A DNA stretch of 60,739 bases from Clostridia bacterium (lineage in GTDB: Bacteria > Bacillota > Clostridia > Christensenellales > Borkfalkiaceae): assembly GCA_900767815.1 (NCBI GenBank), contig CAAGAM010000119.1:1-60739 (forward strand), given 5' to 3'. A program made the translations under genes and the position numbers. Positions 16,970-25,938 of the stretch are shown here, piece after piece (the first letter of the stretch is position 1; each line of letters begins with the position of its first letter). Below the pieces are notes generated by a model. The model was given only the letters and a program-made list of their open reading frames with translations, ran no database searches and was not told where the DNA came from.

Positions 16970-17285
16970 AATCGCAATTATCGGCAACGGCGAAAGCGTG
17001 CTTGCATTCAAAGCGGGCGGCGTGGACGCGTATTTTGCGGACGATGAAAAGCAGGCGAGAGAACTTTTAAAGAAACTCGCGAAAACATATAAAGTAATTT
17101 TCATTACGGACGACCTCGCCGAGGCAACGGACGACCTTATAAAGAGAATGCTTGAAAAGCCTTATCCCGCGATAGTTCCCGTTCCTTCCCAAAAAGGCGG
17201 AAGCGGCTATGCGCGCGATAAGATGAAACAATATGCCGAGATGGCTCTCGGCGCGGATATTCTTTTCGGAAACGATAAGAAATAA
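16959..17285 (+). CDS. ntpG: V-type ATPase subunit F
   Basis: 108 residues with the Rossmann-like fold of the F subunit: GEIAIIGNGESVLAFKAGGVDAYF at the N-terminus, YKVIFITDDLAE at ~45-56, and the conserved PYPAIVPVPSQKGGSGYA at ~68-85. It binds subunit D in the central rotor stalk. It overlaps ntpC by 11 bases. A 111-base gap to ntpA holds a small AACC/GGTT hairpin with six T at 17327-17344, perhaps a weak internal attenuator or processing site. Confidence 0.92.
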   Translation: MTGEIAIIGNGESVLAFKAGGVDAYFADDEKQARELLKKLAKTYKVIFITDDLAEATDDLIKRMLEKPYPAIVPVPSQKGGSGYARDKMKQYAEMALGADILFGNDKK

Positions 17286-17396
17286 ACGAGAATAAATAAA
17301 TTGCAACAGGCTTTTTAAATCGCAATAACCCGTCGCGGTTTTTTATCGTCTGATTCAGACACGAAAAAGGCGCGGCGACAAAGAGGAAAATAAATA

Positions 17397-19151
17397 ATGC
17401 AAGGAAGAATCGTAAAGGTTTCAGGTCCGCTTATCGTGGCGGAGAATATGGCGGACGTCAAGATGTACGACGTGGTTAAGGTGGGCGAAAAGGAGCTTAT
17501 CGGCGAAGTTATCGAGCTTCGCGGCGACAGAGCCTCCGTTCAGGTCTACGAAGAAACGTCGGGTCTCGGGGTAGGCGATAAAGTCGTTTCAACGGGTTAT
17601 CCCCTTTCCGTCGAGCTTGCGCCGGGGCTTATCGAAGGAATTTTCGACGGTATTCAACGCCCGCTCGAAAAAATCGTCGAGCATTACGGCGACCGTATCA
17701 CGAGAGGTTTGAAGGTAAACAACCTCGATCGCGAAAAAAAATGGAAATTCGTTCCCGAAAAGAAGGTCGGCGACGAAGTCACCGCGGGCGACGTTTTGGG
17801 TTCCGTTCAGGAAACGCCCATCGTTTCTCATAAAATAATGGTTCCGTTCGGCGTGAGCGGAAAAATAACCGACATTAAAGAAGGCGAATTCAATATAACC
17901 GAAACGGTTGCGAAGGTGGGCGAAACGGAAGTTTGCATGCTCACCCGCTGGCCCGTCAGAAAGGCAAGACCGTATAAGGAAAAACAAACGCCCGATATGC
18001 CCATGGTTACGGGGCAGAGAGTTATCGACACTCTTTTCCCGATAGCCAAAGGCGGCGTTGCGGCGGTTCCCGGTCCTTTCGGAAGCGGAAAAACGGTCGT
18101 TCAGCACCAGCTTGCAAAGTGGGCGGACGCGGAAATAATAGTATACGTCGGCTGCGGCGAACGCGGAAACGAAATGACGGACGTTTTAAACGAATTCCCC
18201 GAGCTTAAGGATCCGAAAACGGGCGAACCGCTCATGAAGAGAACGGTTCTTATCGCCAACACTTCGGATATGCCCGTTGCGGCGAGAGAAGCTTCGATTT
18301 ACACGGGTATCACGATAGCCGAATATTTCAGAGATATGGGCTATAACGTCGCGATAATGGCGGATTCCACGTCGCGTTGGGCGGAAGCTCTCCGTGAAAT
18401 GAGCGGAAGGCTCGAAGAAATGCCCGGCGACGAAGGTTACCCCGCATACCTTTCTTCGAGGCTTGCGGAGTTCTATGAAAGAGCGGGAATCGTCAAAGTT
18501 CTCGGCAAAGAGGATAAACTCGGCTCGGTTTCGGCAATCGGCGCGGTTTCTCCCCCGGGCGGCGACCTTTCCGAACCCGTATCTCAGGCAACTTTGCGTA
18601 TAGTAAAAGTATTCTGGGGTTTGTCCGCTCAGCTTGCGTACAAACGTCATTTCCCCGCAATCGACTGGCTTATAAGTTATTCGCTTTATGCCGACAGAAT
18701 GGGCGAGTGGTACGATAAAAACGTCGGAGCGGATTTTATGGATCTCCGCGCGTTTATAATGAACGTTTTGCAGGAAGAGGCAAGCTTAGAGGAAATCGTA
18801 AGGCTTGTCGGTATGGATACTCTTTCTTATAAAGACAGAATGACGCTCGAAACGGCTAAGATGATAAGAGAAGACTATCTTCATCAGAACGCTTTCCACG
18901 AAACGGATACTTACACTTCGCTTAACAAGCAATATCGCATGTTAAAGCTCATAAAGAAGTTTTACGACCTCGGCAACGTTGCCGTCGCCAACTACGCGGA
19001 TATCGACGAAGTAACTTCCTGCGAAGCTAAGGAAAAGATAGGCAGAGCTAAATATATCGAAGAAAGTTCGATGGAAAAATTCGACGAGATAGACGCCGAG
19101 CTTGAAAAAGAGCTTAAAGCGCTTGCCGCAAAAGGAGAAAGCGATGTATAA
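17397..19151 (+). CDS. ntpA: V-type ATPase catalytic subunit A
   Basis: 584 residues, the usual length. It hydrolyses or makes ATP in the A3B3 head. The sequence shows a beta-barrel N-terminal domain, the non-homologous insert typical of A subunits (~120-200), the P-loop GPFGSGKTVVQ at ~226, the catalytic-glutamate region GERGNEM, and DSTSRWAEALREMS with the PPGGDLSEPV segment. GAGGAAAATAA precedes the ATG. Its 3' end overlaps ntpB by 8 bases with AAAGGAG inside ntpA, so translation of the two head subunits is coupled. Confidence 0.97.
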   Translation: MQGRIVKVSGPLIVAENMADVKMYDVVKVGEKELIGEVIELRGDRASVQVYEETSGLGVGDKVVSTGYPLSVELAPGLIEGIFDGIQRPLEKIVEHYGDRITRGLKVNNLDREKKWKFVPEKKVGDEVTAGDVLGSVQETPIVSHKIMVPFGVSGKITDIKEGEFNITETVAKVGETEVCMLTRWPVRKARPYKEKQTPDMPMVTGQRVIDTLFPIAKGGVAAVPGPFGSGKTVVQHQLAKWADAEIIVYVGCGERGNEMTDVLNEFPELKDPKTGEPLMKRTVLIANTSDMPVAAREASIYTGITIAEYFRDMGYNVAIMADSTSRWAEALREMSGRLEEMPGDEGYPAYLSSRLAEFYERAGIVKVLGKEDKLGSVSAIGAVSPPGGDLSEPVSQATLRIVKVFWGLSAQLAYKRHFPAIDWLISYSLYADRMGEWYDKNVGADFMDLRAFIMNVLQEEASLEEIVRLVGMDTLSYKDRMTLETAKMIREDYLHQNAFHETDTYTSLNKQYRMLKLIKKFYDLGNVAVANYADIDEVTSCEAKEKIGRAKYIEESSMEKFDEIDAELEKELKALAAKGESDV

Positions 19152-20517
19152 GGAATATAAAACGATTAAAGAAGTCGTCGGACCTCTGATGCTCGTAGAG
19201 GGCGTCGAAGGGGTAAAATACGACGAGCTTGTCGAAGTAACGCAGGAAAACGGCGAGATAAGAAGAGGTAAAGTCCTTGAAGTTAAGGACGATAAAGCCG
19301 TAGTTCAGCTTTTCGAAAACACTCAGGGTCTTAAAATTTCCACGTCCAAAGCGAGATTTTTGGGCAAAAGCTTATCGCTCGACCTTTCCGAGGATATGCT
19401 CGGCAGAGTTTTCAACGGAATGGGCAAACCGCGTGACGGCGGCGCGCCGATTATCCCCGAAAAAAGCAGAGACGTAAACGGCGAACCGATAAATCCCGCC
19501 GCGAGAAATTATCCCAACGAGTTTATTCAGACGGGTATTTCGGCAATCGACGGGCTTAACACCCTCGTAAGAGGTCAGAAGCTTCCCGTGTTTTCCATGA
19601 GCGGACTTCCGCACGCGGAACTTGCCGCGCAGATAGCCCGTCAGGCGAGAGTTTTAAACGCAAACGATAAATTCGCGGTTGTTTTCGCCGCGATCGGTAT
19701 AACTTACGAGGAAGCGCAGTATTTCATAGACGACTTCAAAAAGACGGGCGCGATCGAAAGAACGGTGCTTTTCACCAACCTTGCGAACGACCCTGCGATA
19801 GAACGTCTCGCAACGCCGAAAATGGCTCTTACCTGCGCCGAATACCTCGCGTTCGATAAGGGCATGCACGTGCTTGTCATCATGACGGACATCACCAACT
19901 ATGCGGAAGCTCTCCGTGAAGTTTCGGCGGCTAAAAAGGAAGTCCCCGGGAGAAGAGGTTACCCCGGTTACCTTTACACCGACCTTGCGACTTTATACGA
20001 AAGAGCGGGCAGAATAAGAGGGAAAGAGGGTTCTATAACTCAGATTCCTATCCTCACGATGCCTGAGGACGATAAAACTCACCCCATCCCCGACCTTACG
20101 GGTTACATCACGGAAGGTCAGATAATTCTTTCGAGAGAGCTTTTCAAAAAGGGAATTAACCCGCCTATCGACGTTCTTCCTTCCCTTTCCCGTCTTAAAG
20201 ATAAAGGTATCGGCGACGGAAAGACGAGAGAAGACCATGCGGACACGATGAATCAGCTTTTCGCGGCATACGCAAAAGGTAAGGAATGCAAAGAGCTTTC
20301 CGCAATCTTAGGCGATTCCGCGCTCACCGCAGCCGATAAGCTTTACGCCAGGTTTGCGGAGGAGTTTGAAAAACAGTACGTTTCGCAAGGGTTCACAACG
20401 AACAGGCCCATCGAAGAAACGCTTGATCTCGGCTGGAAACTTCTGAAGATTTTGCCGAAATCCGAGCTTAAACGTATCAAAGAAAAGTATATCGAAAAAT
20501 ATCTCGGTAAAGATTAA
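19144..20517 (+). CDS. ntpB: V-type ATPase regulatory subunit B
   Basis: 457 residues from ATG 19144, chosen because AAAGGAG (19131-19137) sits at the right distance; the upstream start at 19102 lies within ntpA and would add 14 basic residues. The B subunit has the A-subunit fold but no canonical P-loop. Here the equivalent segment reads SMSGLPHAELAAQIARQA, as expected for NtpB. DITNYAEALREVS and RRGYPGYLYTDLA are the further family signatures. It forms the A3B3 hexamer with NtpA. The gap to ntpD contains a sense copy of the dispersed 14-mer. Confidence 0.97.
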   Translation: MYKEYKTIKEVVGPLMLVEGVEGVKYDELVEVTQENGEIRRGKVLEVKDDKAVVQLFENTQGLKISTSKARFLGKSLSLDLSEDMLGRVFNGMGKPRDGGAPIIPEKSRDVNGEPINPAARNYPNEFIQTGISAIDGLNTLVRGQKLPVFSMSGLPHAELAAQIARQARVLNANDKFAVVFAAIGITYEEAQYFIDDFKKTGAIERTVLFTNLANDPAIERLATPKMALTCAEYLAFDKGMHVLVIMTDITNYAEALREVSAAKKEVPGRRGYPGYLYTDLATLYERAGRIRGKEGSITQIPILTMPEDDKTHPIPDLTGYITEGQIILSRELFKKGINPPIDVLPSLSRLKDKGIGDGKTREDHADTMNQLFAAYAKGKECKELSAILGDSALTAADKLYARFAEEFEKQYVSQGFTTNRPIEETLDLGWKLLKILPKSELKRIKEKYIEKYLGKD

Positions 20518-20527
20518 AATCTGCCGT

Positions 20528-20551
20528 TAATCGACTTATAGGCGGATATTT
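20528..20551 (+). repeat. Dispersed 14-mer between ntpB and ntpD
   Basis: TAATCGACTTATAGGCGG followed by ATATTT, sense, 12 bases before the ntpD start. It shares its extended 3' flank (GGCGGxTATTT) with the copy at 47397. Confidence 0.85.
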
Positions 20552-20562
20552 GGATAATAATT

Positions 20563-21186
20563 ATGACAAGACTTAACGTAAACCCCACGAGAATGGAGTT
20601 GAAAAAACTTAAAGCGCGGCTGTCTACGGCGACGAGAGGACATAAGCTTTTAAAGGACAAATCGGACGAAATGATTCGTCGGTTCACCGCGCTCATAAAG
20701 GAAAACAAGCGTCTTCGCGACGAACTCGAAGCCGAGCTTTCGGATTGTCTCGATCAGTTTTCCATGGCTTGCGCCTATTCTTCCAAAGAGGAGATAGACA
20801 AGATTTTTTCCATGCCCGTTTCCGCGGTGGATGCCGATTTCGGGGTGGGAGACGTGATGAACGTGGAAGTTCCGTCGATAAAGGTTACGGAAACGTCGTC
20901 GGGCGAAGCCTATCCTTATTCGTTTGCGGAGATGACGAGCGAAGCCGATTATTCCGTCGAAAAAATAAGTCGGCTTATAGGGAAGCTTTTAAAGCTCGCC
21001 GAAATCGAAAAAACGGTAGCAATGCTTGCAGTGGAAATCGAACGCAACAAGCGCAGAGTAAACGCTCTCGAATATATCATGATTCCGCAAATCGAAGAGA
21101 CTGTTAAGTATATCAAGAGCAAGCTCGACGAAAACGAGCGCGCCGCAACGACGAGACTCATGAAAGTCAAGGATATGATTTATTGA
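20563..21186 (+). CDS. ntpD: V-type ATPase central shaft subunit D
   Basis: 207 residues, mostly two long helices as in the rotor shaft. The opening motif RLNVNPTRMELKKLKARLSTATRGHKLLKDK and the C-terminal NKRRVNALEYIMIPQIEETVKYIKSKLDE are diagnostic. It turns inside A3B3 together with subunit F. No clear Shine-Dalgarno is present other than GGATAAT, so translation may rely on the upstream motif or coupling. It is the last gene of the operon, and a strong terminator follows 30 bases later. At ~20969-20983 a region resembling the dispersed 14-mer (CGGCTTATAGGG) encodes RLIG. Confidence 0.94.
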   Translation: MTRLNVNPTRMELKKLKARLSTATRGHKLLKDKSDEMIRRFTALIKENKRLRDELEAELSDCLDQFSMACAYSSKEEIDKIFSMPVSAVDADFGVGDVMNVEVPSIKVTETSSGEAYPYSFAEMTSEADYSVEKISRLIGKLLKLAEIEKTVAMLAVEIERNKRRVNALEYIMIPQIEETVKYIKSKLDENERAATTRLMKVKDMIY

Positions 21187-21216
21187 TGTTTTAATTGACT
21201 ATATAATTTACAAAAC

Positions 21217-21243
21217 AAAAGCCGCAGATTTTGCGGCTTTTAG
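21217..21243 (+). terminator. Terminator of the V-ATPase operon
   Basis: AAAAGCCGCA (21217-21226) pairs with TGCGGCTTTT (21232-21241). A compact GC stem with a T tail. Confidence 0.9.
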
Positions 21244-21321
21244 TATTTTAAGAGGAAAATCGGCAATAGTTTGCGGAGTTTGAGGTACTTTTTCCTGTTT
21301 CGATAAACGAAAATAATACCG

Positions 21322-21810
21322 ATGATTATCGGTGAAATAAAACGACTTATCCGCGGAAGCAACAGCTTAAGGGTTGCGAGGAGTATAAGAGACACGGCGT
21401 ATAAAGTTTTGCAGGCGAGGAGTAAAATCGAGTCCGAAAAGGACGACGTCGCCACCATGGCGGAGATTGCCGAAACGCTCTCTATCCCCGAGCGCGAGGT
21501 GGTTTACGCGCTCGACGCCATTTCCGACCCCGTTTCTTTATACGACCCCGTTTACAATAAAAACGGCGACGAACTTCTCGTTATGGATCAGATAAGCGAC
21601 GAGAAGAACAATATCGACGGCTGGACGGAAAACGTTGCTCTGGAGGGCGCGATATCGAATTTAAACGAGCGCGAAAAGAAAATTTTATATATGCGTTATT
21701 ACGAAGGCAAAACTCAGACGGAAATATCCGCCGAAGTAGGGCTTTCTCAGGCGCAGGTGTCCAGGCTCGAGAAGAACGCGCTCAAAACGGTTAAAAACAA
21801 AATATCGTAG
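21322..21810 (+). CDS. sigG: Sporulation sigma factor G, N-terminally truncated
   Basis: The 162 residues align with sigma-G from its MIIGEIRRYLRDNNPIRV block to the C-terminus. Visible are RVARSIRDTAYKVLQAR (region 3), the highly specific YALDAISDPVSLYDPVYN and VMDQISDEKNN, and the region-4 helix-turn-helix GKTQTEISAEVGLSQAQVSRLEK. About 98 residues normally ahead of this (regions 1.2-2.3 and half of 2.4, for core binding and -10 recognition) are missing. The in-frame upstream sequence has a stop within ~20 bases and no similarity in any frame. No ribosome binding site precedes the ATG. ymxH follows, as after intact sigG. It is either a pseudogene remnant, a deletion made when the V-ATPase operon was joined here, or an assembly artefact. 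Confidence 0.85.
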   Translation: MIIGEIKRLIRGSNSLRVARSIRDTAYKVLQARSKIESEKDDVATMAEIAETLSIPEREVVYALDAISDPVSLYDPVYNKNGDELLVMDQISDEKNNIDGWTENVALEGAISNLNEREKKILYMRYYEGKTQTEISAEVGLSQAQVSRLEKNALKTVKNKIS

Positions 21811-21907
21811 CCGAAAATCTCAACGCGATTTGATCCGAAACCGCTTTTTCGCCGCTATCCGCATAATCCGACCTTTTTCGCAGTAAAATAGAAAGGGAGA
21901 CGGAATT

Positions 21908-22198
21908 ATGGAATACAATCTTACCGATTTGAAGAAGAAAAAAGTAATCAATGTTGCGGACGGAAAGGACCTCGGTAAAATAACCGATATGGTGATAACT
22001 TACCCCGAGGGAAAAGTTAAAGGAATCATCGTCCCCGGGAAGAAAAACGGATTGTTTTTTTCGGGCGAACTGATAATAAATTTCAAGTGCATCGAGCGCA
22101 TCGGTGAGGACGCCGTTCTGGTAAGCCTTTGCGAAAAACCGCGAATCGACGCAAATAAATCGACATCCGCTTCATCGTTTACGGACGACGAAGAGTAA
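21908..22198 (+). CDS. ymxH: YlmC/YmxH-family PRC-barrel sporulation protein
   Basis: 96 residues with one PRC-barrel-like domain: LKKKKVINVADGKDLGKITDMVITYPEGKVKGIIVPG and then KCIERIGEDAVLV. Proteins of this family are found next to sigG in many Clostridia and are called sporulation proteins, though the molecular function is not known. AAGGGAGA at 21892-21899 supports the start. The C-terminal ~18 residues are Ser/Asp rich and unconserved. Its survival directly after the truncated sigG marks this as the original sigG locus. Confidence 0.85.
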   Translation: MEYNLTDLKKKKVINVADGKDLGKITDMVITYPEGKVKGIIVPGKKNGLFFSGELIINFKCIERIGEDAVLVSLCEKPRIDANKSTSASSFTDDEE

Positions 22199-22217
22199 CT
22201 TTTAAAAGAGCGGAACC

Positions 22218-22265
22218 CCGCCCGAAAACCGAAAAAAAAGACAATCGGCTTTCGGACGGTTTTTT
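22218..22265 (+). terminator. Terminator after ymxH
   Basis: CCGCCCGAAAACCG (22218-22231) pairs imperfectly with CGGCTTTCGGACGG (22246-22259), followed by six T. Confidence 0.7.
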
Positions 22266-22310
22266 GTTGCTTAAATTTTGCCGCATAAACCTCAAATAAT
22301 ACAAAAACAA

Positions 22311-22339
22311 TTGTAAAAAATTGCGAAATGTGTTACAAT
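22311..22339 (+). promoter_or_regulatory. Promoter of mrnC-rlmB-sigH
   Basis: TTGTAA (22311-22316), 17 bases, TACAAT (22334-22339). The start near 22346 argues against translation from the ATG at 22344. Confidence 0.6.
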
Positions 22340-22391
22340 TAACATGTATAATTATGAACAGATGCAACAGGTAGAAAACGGAGAAAAAGCG

Positions 22392-22820
22392 ATGAGGAAA
22401 ATTCTGGACGAAAAAGAAGTTATAACGATGAACAACATAACCCTGGCTTTCGTCGGAGACGCCGTATATTCGCTATTCATGCGCGAGCAGTTTTCCGTCC
22501 GTTGCGACGCTAAGCCTTACGTTCTCACCGAAGCTTGTTCGGAAGCGGTGAGCGCAAAAGAGCAGGCGAAGAAAATCGATATGATGATAGCGGACGGCTT
22601 TTTAACCGAAACCGAACTCGGCGTTTATAAAAGGGCGCGCAATGCCAAAAAAGCCAACAAGGCAAAGGGCGCAACCGTCACCGATTATCACAAATCGACG
22701 GGTTTTGAAGCTCTTCTCGGCTATCTGTATCTCACGGGCAGAGACGATCGGTTAAGCGAGATTTTAAATTATAAAATAAATTACGGAGACTATATAAAGA
22801 CTAATGAAAATCGAAGGTAA
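22392..22820 (+). CDS. mrnC: Mini-ribonuclease III
   Basis: 142 residues. MrnC is an RNase III catalytic domain without the double-stranded RNA-binding domain, and it matures 23S rRNA ends. The signature NITLAFVGDAVYSLFMRE begins at about residue 13, and the second half carries KRARNAKKANKAKGATVTDYHKSTGFEALLGYLYLTG. I chose ATG 22392 because GGAG (22380-22383) precedes it; the earlier ATG at 22344 coincides with the predicted transcription start. It overlaps rlmB by 17 bases. The mrnC-rlmB-sigH order is the classical Bacillota arrangement. Confidence 0.9.
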   Translation: MRKILDEKEVITMNNITLAFVGDAVYSLFMREQFSVRCDAKPYVLTEACSEAVSAKEQAKKIDMMIADGFLTETELGVYKRARNAKKANKAKGATVTDYHKSTGFEALLGYLYLTGRDDRLSEILNYKINYGDYIKTNENRR

Positions 22821-23529
22821 AAATTCGGTCAGAGAGCTTTTAAAAAGCGGAAAGACCATCGACAAGGTGCTTGTGGCAAACGGAATGAGAGACGCGGAAT
22901 CCAAATCTCTCGTCAACATCATCAAAAGTTCGGGCGTTAAGGTTTCTTATGCCGACAAATCCATTCTGGATAAAGAGAGCGAAACCCGTCGTCATCAGGG
23001 ATTCATCGCTTACGTGTCAGATTATAAATATTGCGAACTCGGCGATATTTTAAATAACGTCAAGGATAAAGAGGACGCGTTCATCGTCGTTTTAGACGGT
23101 ATAGAAGACCCGCACAATCTCGGCAGCATCATCAGGGTTTGCGAGTGCGGCGGCGTTGACGGGCTTATAATCGGCAAACACAGAAGCGCGAGCGTAACCG
23201 ACGCCGTAATGCGCATTTCCGAGGGCAGCGCGAATCACCTTAAAATCGCGAGAGTTACCAACATAAATAACGCCCTGGACGAAATCAAGGAAGAGGGAAT
23301 CTGGGCGTATGCTCTGGAACTCGGCGGCGGAGATATTTATAAAACCGATCTTAAGGGGAGAATAGCAATCGTCATCGGCGGCGAAGATACGGGCGTAAAT
23401 AAGCTCACGCAGAAGAAGTGCGACGCGGTGATGAGCATTCCGATGTACGGAAAAGTAAATTCGCTCAACGCTTCCGTCGCATGCGGAATAGGCGTTTTCG
23501 AAGCGCTTCGTCAAAGAAAAAATGTATGA
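22804..23529 (+). CDS. rlmB: 23S rRNA 2'-O-ribose methyltransferase RlmB/TrmH family
   Basis: 241 residues. Residues ~1-75 form the L30e-like substrate-binding domain (IEGKNSVRELLKSGKTIDKVLV, then SETRRHQGFIAYV). The SPOUT catalytic domain follows, with DGIEDPHNLGSIIRVCECGGVDG (motif 1), VIGGEDTGVNKLT (motif 2) and IPMYGKVNSLNASVACGI (motif 3), which makes the SAM-binding trefoil knot. It methylates a 23S rRNA ribose; the exact nucleotide in this organism is not known. It overlaps both neighbours (17 bases with mrnC, 8 with sigH), so translation of the three is coupled. Confidence 0.93.
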   Translation: MKIEGKNSVRELLKSGKTIDKVLVANGMRDAESKSLVNIIKSSGVKVSYADKSILDKESETRRHQGFIAYVSDYKYCELGDILNNVKDKEDAFIVVLDGIEDPHNLGSIIRVCECGGVDGLIIGKHRSASVTDAVMRISEGSANHLKIARVTNINNALDEIKEEGIWAYALELGGGDIYKTDLKGRIAIVIGGEDTGVNKLTQKKCDAVMSIPMYGKVNSLNASVACGIGVFEALRQRKNV

Positions 23530-24091
23530 AAATCTGCCCGATAACGAACTTATAGCCTTACATTTGCAGGGTGATGCGGACGCGTTCCCCGCAATTTTAA
23601 ACAGGTATAAGGAACTTATCAAAAGTATATCCCGATCTTATTTTTTAGTGGGCGGCGATAACGACGATCTTGTTCAGGAAGGAGTTTTAGGGCTTTTAAA
23701 AGCCGTTAACGCTTACGACGAAACAAAGGGCGCGTCGTTCAAAACGTTCACGTACAGATGCGTTTCGGCGGCGATAAAAAACGCCGTTAAAAAATCGCTC
23801 AGCAAAGGCAACATGCCGCTTAACGATTCGGTCGAACTTACCGACGAACTTTCAATCGCTTCGCCGTTCAATCCCGAAGAGATGATAATAATCGGCGAAG
23901 AGGGAAGCGAATTCATCGGCAACGTAAACGCTATTTTAAGCGAACTCGAGTTTAAAATTCTCAAATGTTACCTTGCGGGGATGAGTTATGCCGAAATAGG
24001 CGAAAAAACGGGCAGAAGCGCGAAATCGGCAGACAATGCGTTGCAGAGAATAAAAAGAAAACTTACCGATAAATTTATCGACGAAAGATAA
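23522..24091 (+). CDS. sigH: RNA polymerase sigma factor SigH (Spo0H)
   Basis: 189 residues, slightly shorter than the ~215 of Bacillus. Region 2 is visible as DNELIALHLQGDADAFPAILNRYKELI, then GGDNDDLVQEGVLGLLKAVNAYDETKGASFKTFTYRCV, the typical sigma-H form. Region 4 is LSELEFKILKCYLAGMSYAEIGEKTGRSAKSADNALQRIKRKL. Sigma-H drives early sporulation and transition-phase genes. It begins inside rlmB, the usual genomic position of sigH, which supports the assignment over a generic ECF-like factor. Unlike sigG it is complete. Confidence 0.9.
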   Translation: MYENLPDNELIALHLQGDADAFPAILNRYKELIKSISRSYFLVGGDNDDLVQEGVLGLLKAVNAYDETKGASFKTFTYRCVSAAIKNAVKKSLSKGNMPLNDSVELTDELSIASPFNPEEMIIIGEEGSEFIGNVNAILSELEFKILKCYLAGMSYAEIGEKTGRSAKSADNALQRIKRKLTDKFIDER

Positions 24092-24130
24092 ATTTCAGAT
24101 AAAAACATTACATAAAAAAGGCGGTAACAA

Positions 24131-25933
24131 ATGGCATATCTTGCATTATACAGAAGATTTCGTCCGAGCGGTTTTGACGGGCTTATCGGTCAGGACCATA
24201 TAGTGAGGACGTTAACCAATCAGATTTTCGCGGGCAGAATAGGTCACGCATATCTGTTTTGCGGCGCGAGGGGAACGGGTAAAACGTCGGCGGCGAAGAT
24301 TTTCGCGCGCGCTATAAATTGTTTGTCGCCCGTGAACGGTTCGCCGTGCGGGAAGTGCGAGGTTTGTAAAGCCTTGGCTGATTCCGCTAATCTCGACATT
24401 CTCGAAATGGACGCGGCTTCCAACAACAAGGTTGAAAACGTAAGGGAAATCCGCGAAAAAATCCAGTATCCGCCCGTCAGCGGGAGATATAAAGTATATA
24501 TAATCGACGAAGTTCATATGCTCACGACGGAAGCTTTCAACGCGCTTTTAAAAACGCTCGAAGAGCCGCCGAAGCATGCGGTGTTCATTCTGGCAACAAC
24601 GGAAGTCCATAAGCTTCCGTCCACCATTTTGTCCCGTTGCATGCGGTTCGATTTCAGGCTTATTCCCACGTCGCTTATCGCAGAAAACATTAAAAAAATC
24701 TATAACGAAATCGGGAAAGAGTTTGACGACGAGGCGATTACGGCAATCGCGAGAGCGGGTATGGGCAGTATGAGAGACGCGCTTTCTATCGCCGACATCT
24801 GCGTTTCGTATAAAGAGACCAAGCTCACTTATAACGACGTTCTGGAGATTCTCGGCGCAACCGATTCTTCCAAAATAACCGAACTTATAGAAAATATTCT
24901 TCGTTCGGATACGGGCAGTGCTTTGGAAACCGTCGAAAGCCTGACGGAATCGGGGAAAAGCGTGGGCGTTTTATGCAAGGATATAATTTCAAGGCTTCGC
25001 GAAGTGGTGCTTTGCAAAACGTGTAAAAGCGCGCAGAAAATTCTCGAACTTCCCGACGACGTTTACGCTTCGATCGAAAAGGTTGCGGGCGTTGCGGACG
25101 AACACAGATTGCTCCGCACGATCGAAATTTTCAGCGAAGCGGAAGGCGCGATGAGATACAGCGTAAGCCCGAAGATAATTCTCGAATGCGCTTGCATAAA
25201 ATCGTCCGAACCCGAGGCGGATTATAATATAGACGCGCTCATGAGCAGGATTTCTGCTTTGGAAAAAGCTCTCGCGGAAGGCGGATTCGCCCGCGGAAAC
25301 GGCGGCGAAAGTATGCCGAAAATCGTTCCGCTTAAGGCTGAGGCAAAGGCTTCCGCGCAGGGTGTACCGACGCGCGAAGCGTCGGCTTCAAAAACCGAAA
25401 AGAATAATTCTTCGTCCGATTTCGATTATGGTTACGACGATATACCCGTCCCACCCCCGGAGGATGATTTCGGCGGCGGATATGTCGAAAAACCCGCCTA
25501 TAAGTCGATTAACGAGCAAAAACCCACACAAACACAAACAGCTTCCGTAAGAGAAACCGCACCTGTTTCGCCTGCCGCAACCGCGGAAACGCCCGCAATC
25601 GGCGAAGGCGTAAGCGCGGGGAAAATCTGGGGAACGGTCGTAAGAAAATTAAGGGCGGAAAAACAGATAGTTTTGTGGATAGCTTGCCAGGAAATGACGG
25701 CTAAGCTTTACGGAAAAACGCTTAAAGTAACGGCTAACGACGACGCGGGTTTCAATGCCGTAACAAAATCTTCCAACCTCGAAATTCTTTCCAAAATAGT
25801 TAAATCGGTGGGCGATTACGACATCGAAATTCTGAAACCCGTCGATGCGGCGGAGCAGAAATCGCAATTTGAAAAGGATGTGGACGAAGTTAAAAAGACC
25901 TTCGGCGAAAAATACGTAAAACTCGAAGATTAG
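24131..25933 (+). CDS. dnaX: DNA polymerase III subunits gamma/tau
   Basis: 600 residues. DnaX is the clamp-loader ATPase of the replisome. The AAA+ core has Walker A GARGTGKTS at 45-53, a zinc-binding C..........CGKCEVC cluster, Walker B IIDEVHMLTTEAFNALLKTLEEPP, and sensor 1 ILATTEVHKLPSTILSRC. A Pro/Ala/Ser-rich linker (~380-500) leads to a C-terminal tau-like domain (~500-600). The linker holds an antisense copy of the dispersed 14-mer at 25494-25511, read AYKSINE, with a PTQTQT stretch after it. It begins the usual dnaX-ybaB-recR series, but 560 bases of repeats separate it from ybaB. Confidence 0.96.
   Translation: MAYLALYRRFRPSGFDGLIGQDHIVRTLTNQIFAGRIGHAYLFCGARGTGKTSAAKIFARAINCLSPVNGSPCGKCEVCKALADSANLDILEMDAASNNKVENVREIREKIQYPPVSGRYKVYIIDEVHMLTTEAFNALLKTLEEPPKHAVFILATTEVHKLPSTILSRCMRFDFRLIPTSLIAENIKKIYNEIGKEFDDEAITAIARAGMGSMRDALSIADICVSYKETKLTYNDVLEILGATDSSKITELIENILRSDTGSALETVESLTESGKSVGVLCKDIISRLREVVLCKTCKSAQKILELPDDVYASIEKVAGVADEHRLLRTIEIFSEAEGAMRYSVSPKIILECACIKSSEPEADYNIDALMSRISALEKALAEGGFARGNGGESMPKIVPLKAEAKASAQGVPTREASASKTEKNNSSSDFDYGYDDIPVPPPEDDFGGGYVEKPAYKSINEQKPTQTQTASVRETAPVSPAATAETPAIGEGVSAGKIWGTVVRKLRAEKQIVLWIACQEMTAKLYGKTLKVTANDDAGFNAVTKSSNLEILSKIVKSVGDYDIEILKPVDAAEQKSQFEKDVDEVKKTFGEKYVKLED
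25494..25511 (-). repeat. Dispersed 14-mer in dnaX linker
   Basis: CCGCCTATAAGTCGATTA, the exact complement of the 18-base form at 6261, read A-Y-K-S-I-N in the unstructured linker where an insertion would be tolerated. Confidence 0.85.
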
Positions 25934-25938
25934 AAATG

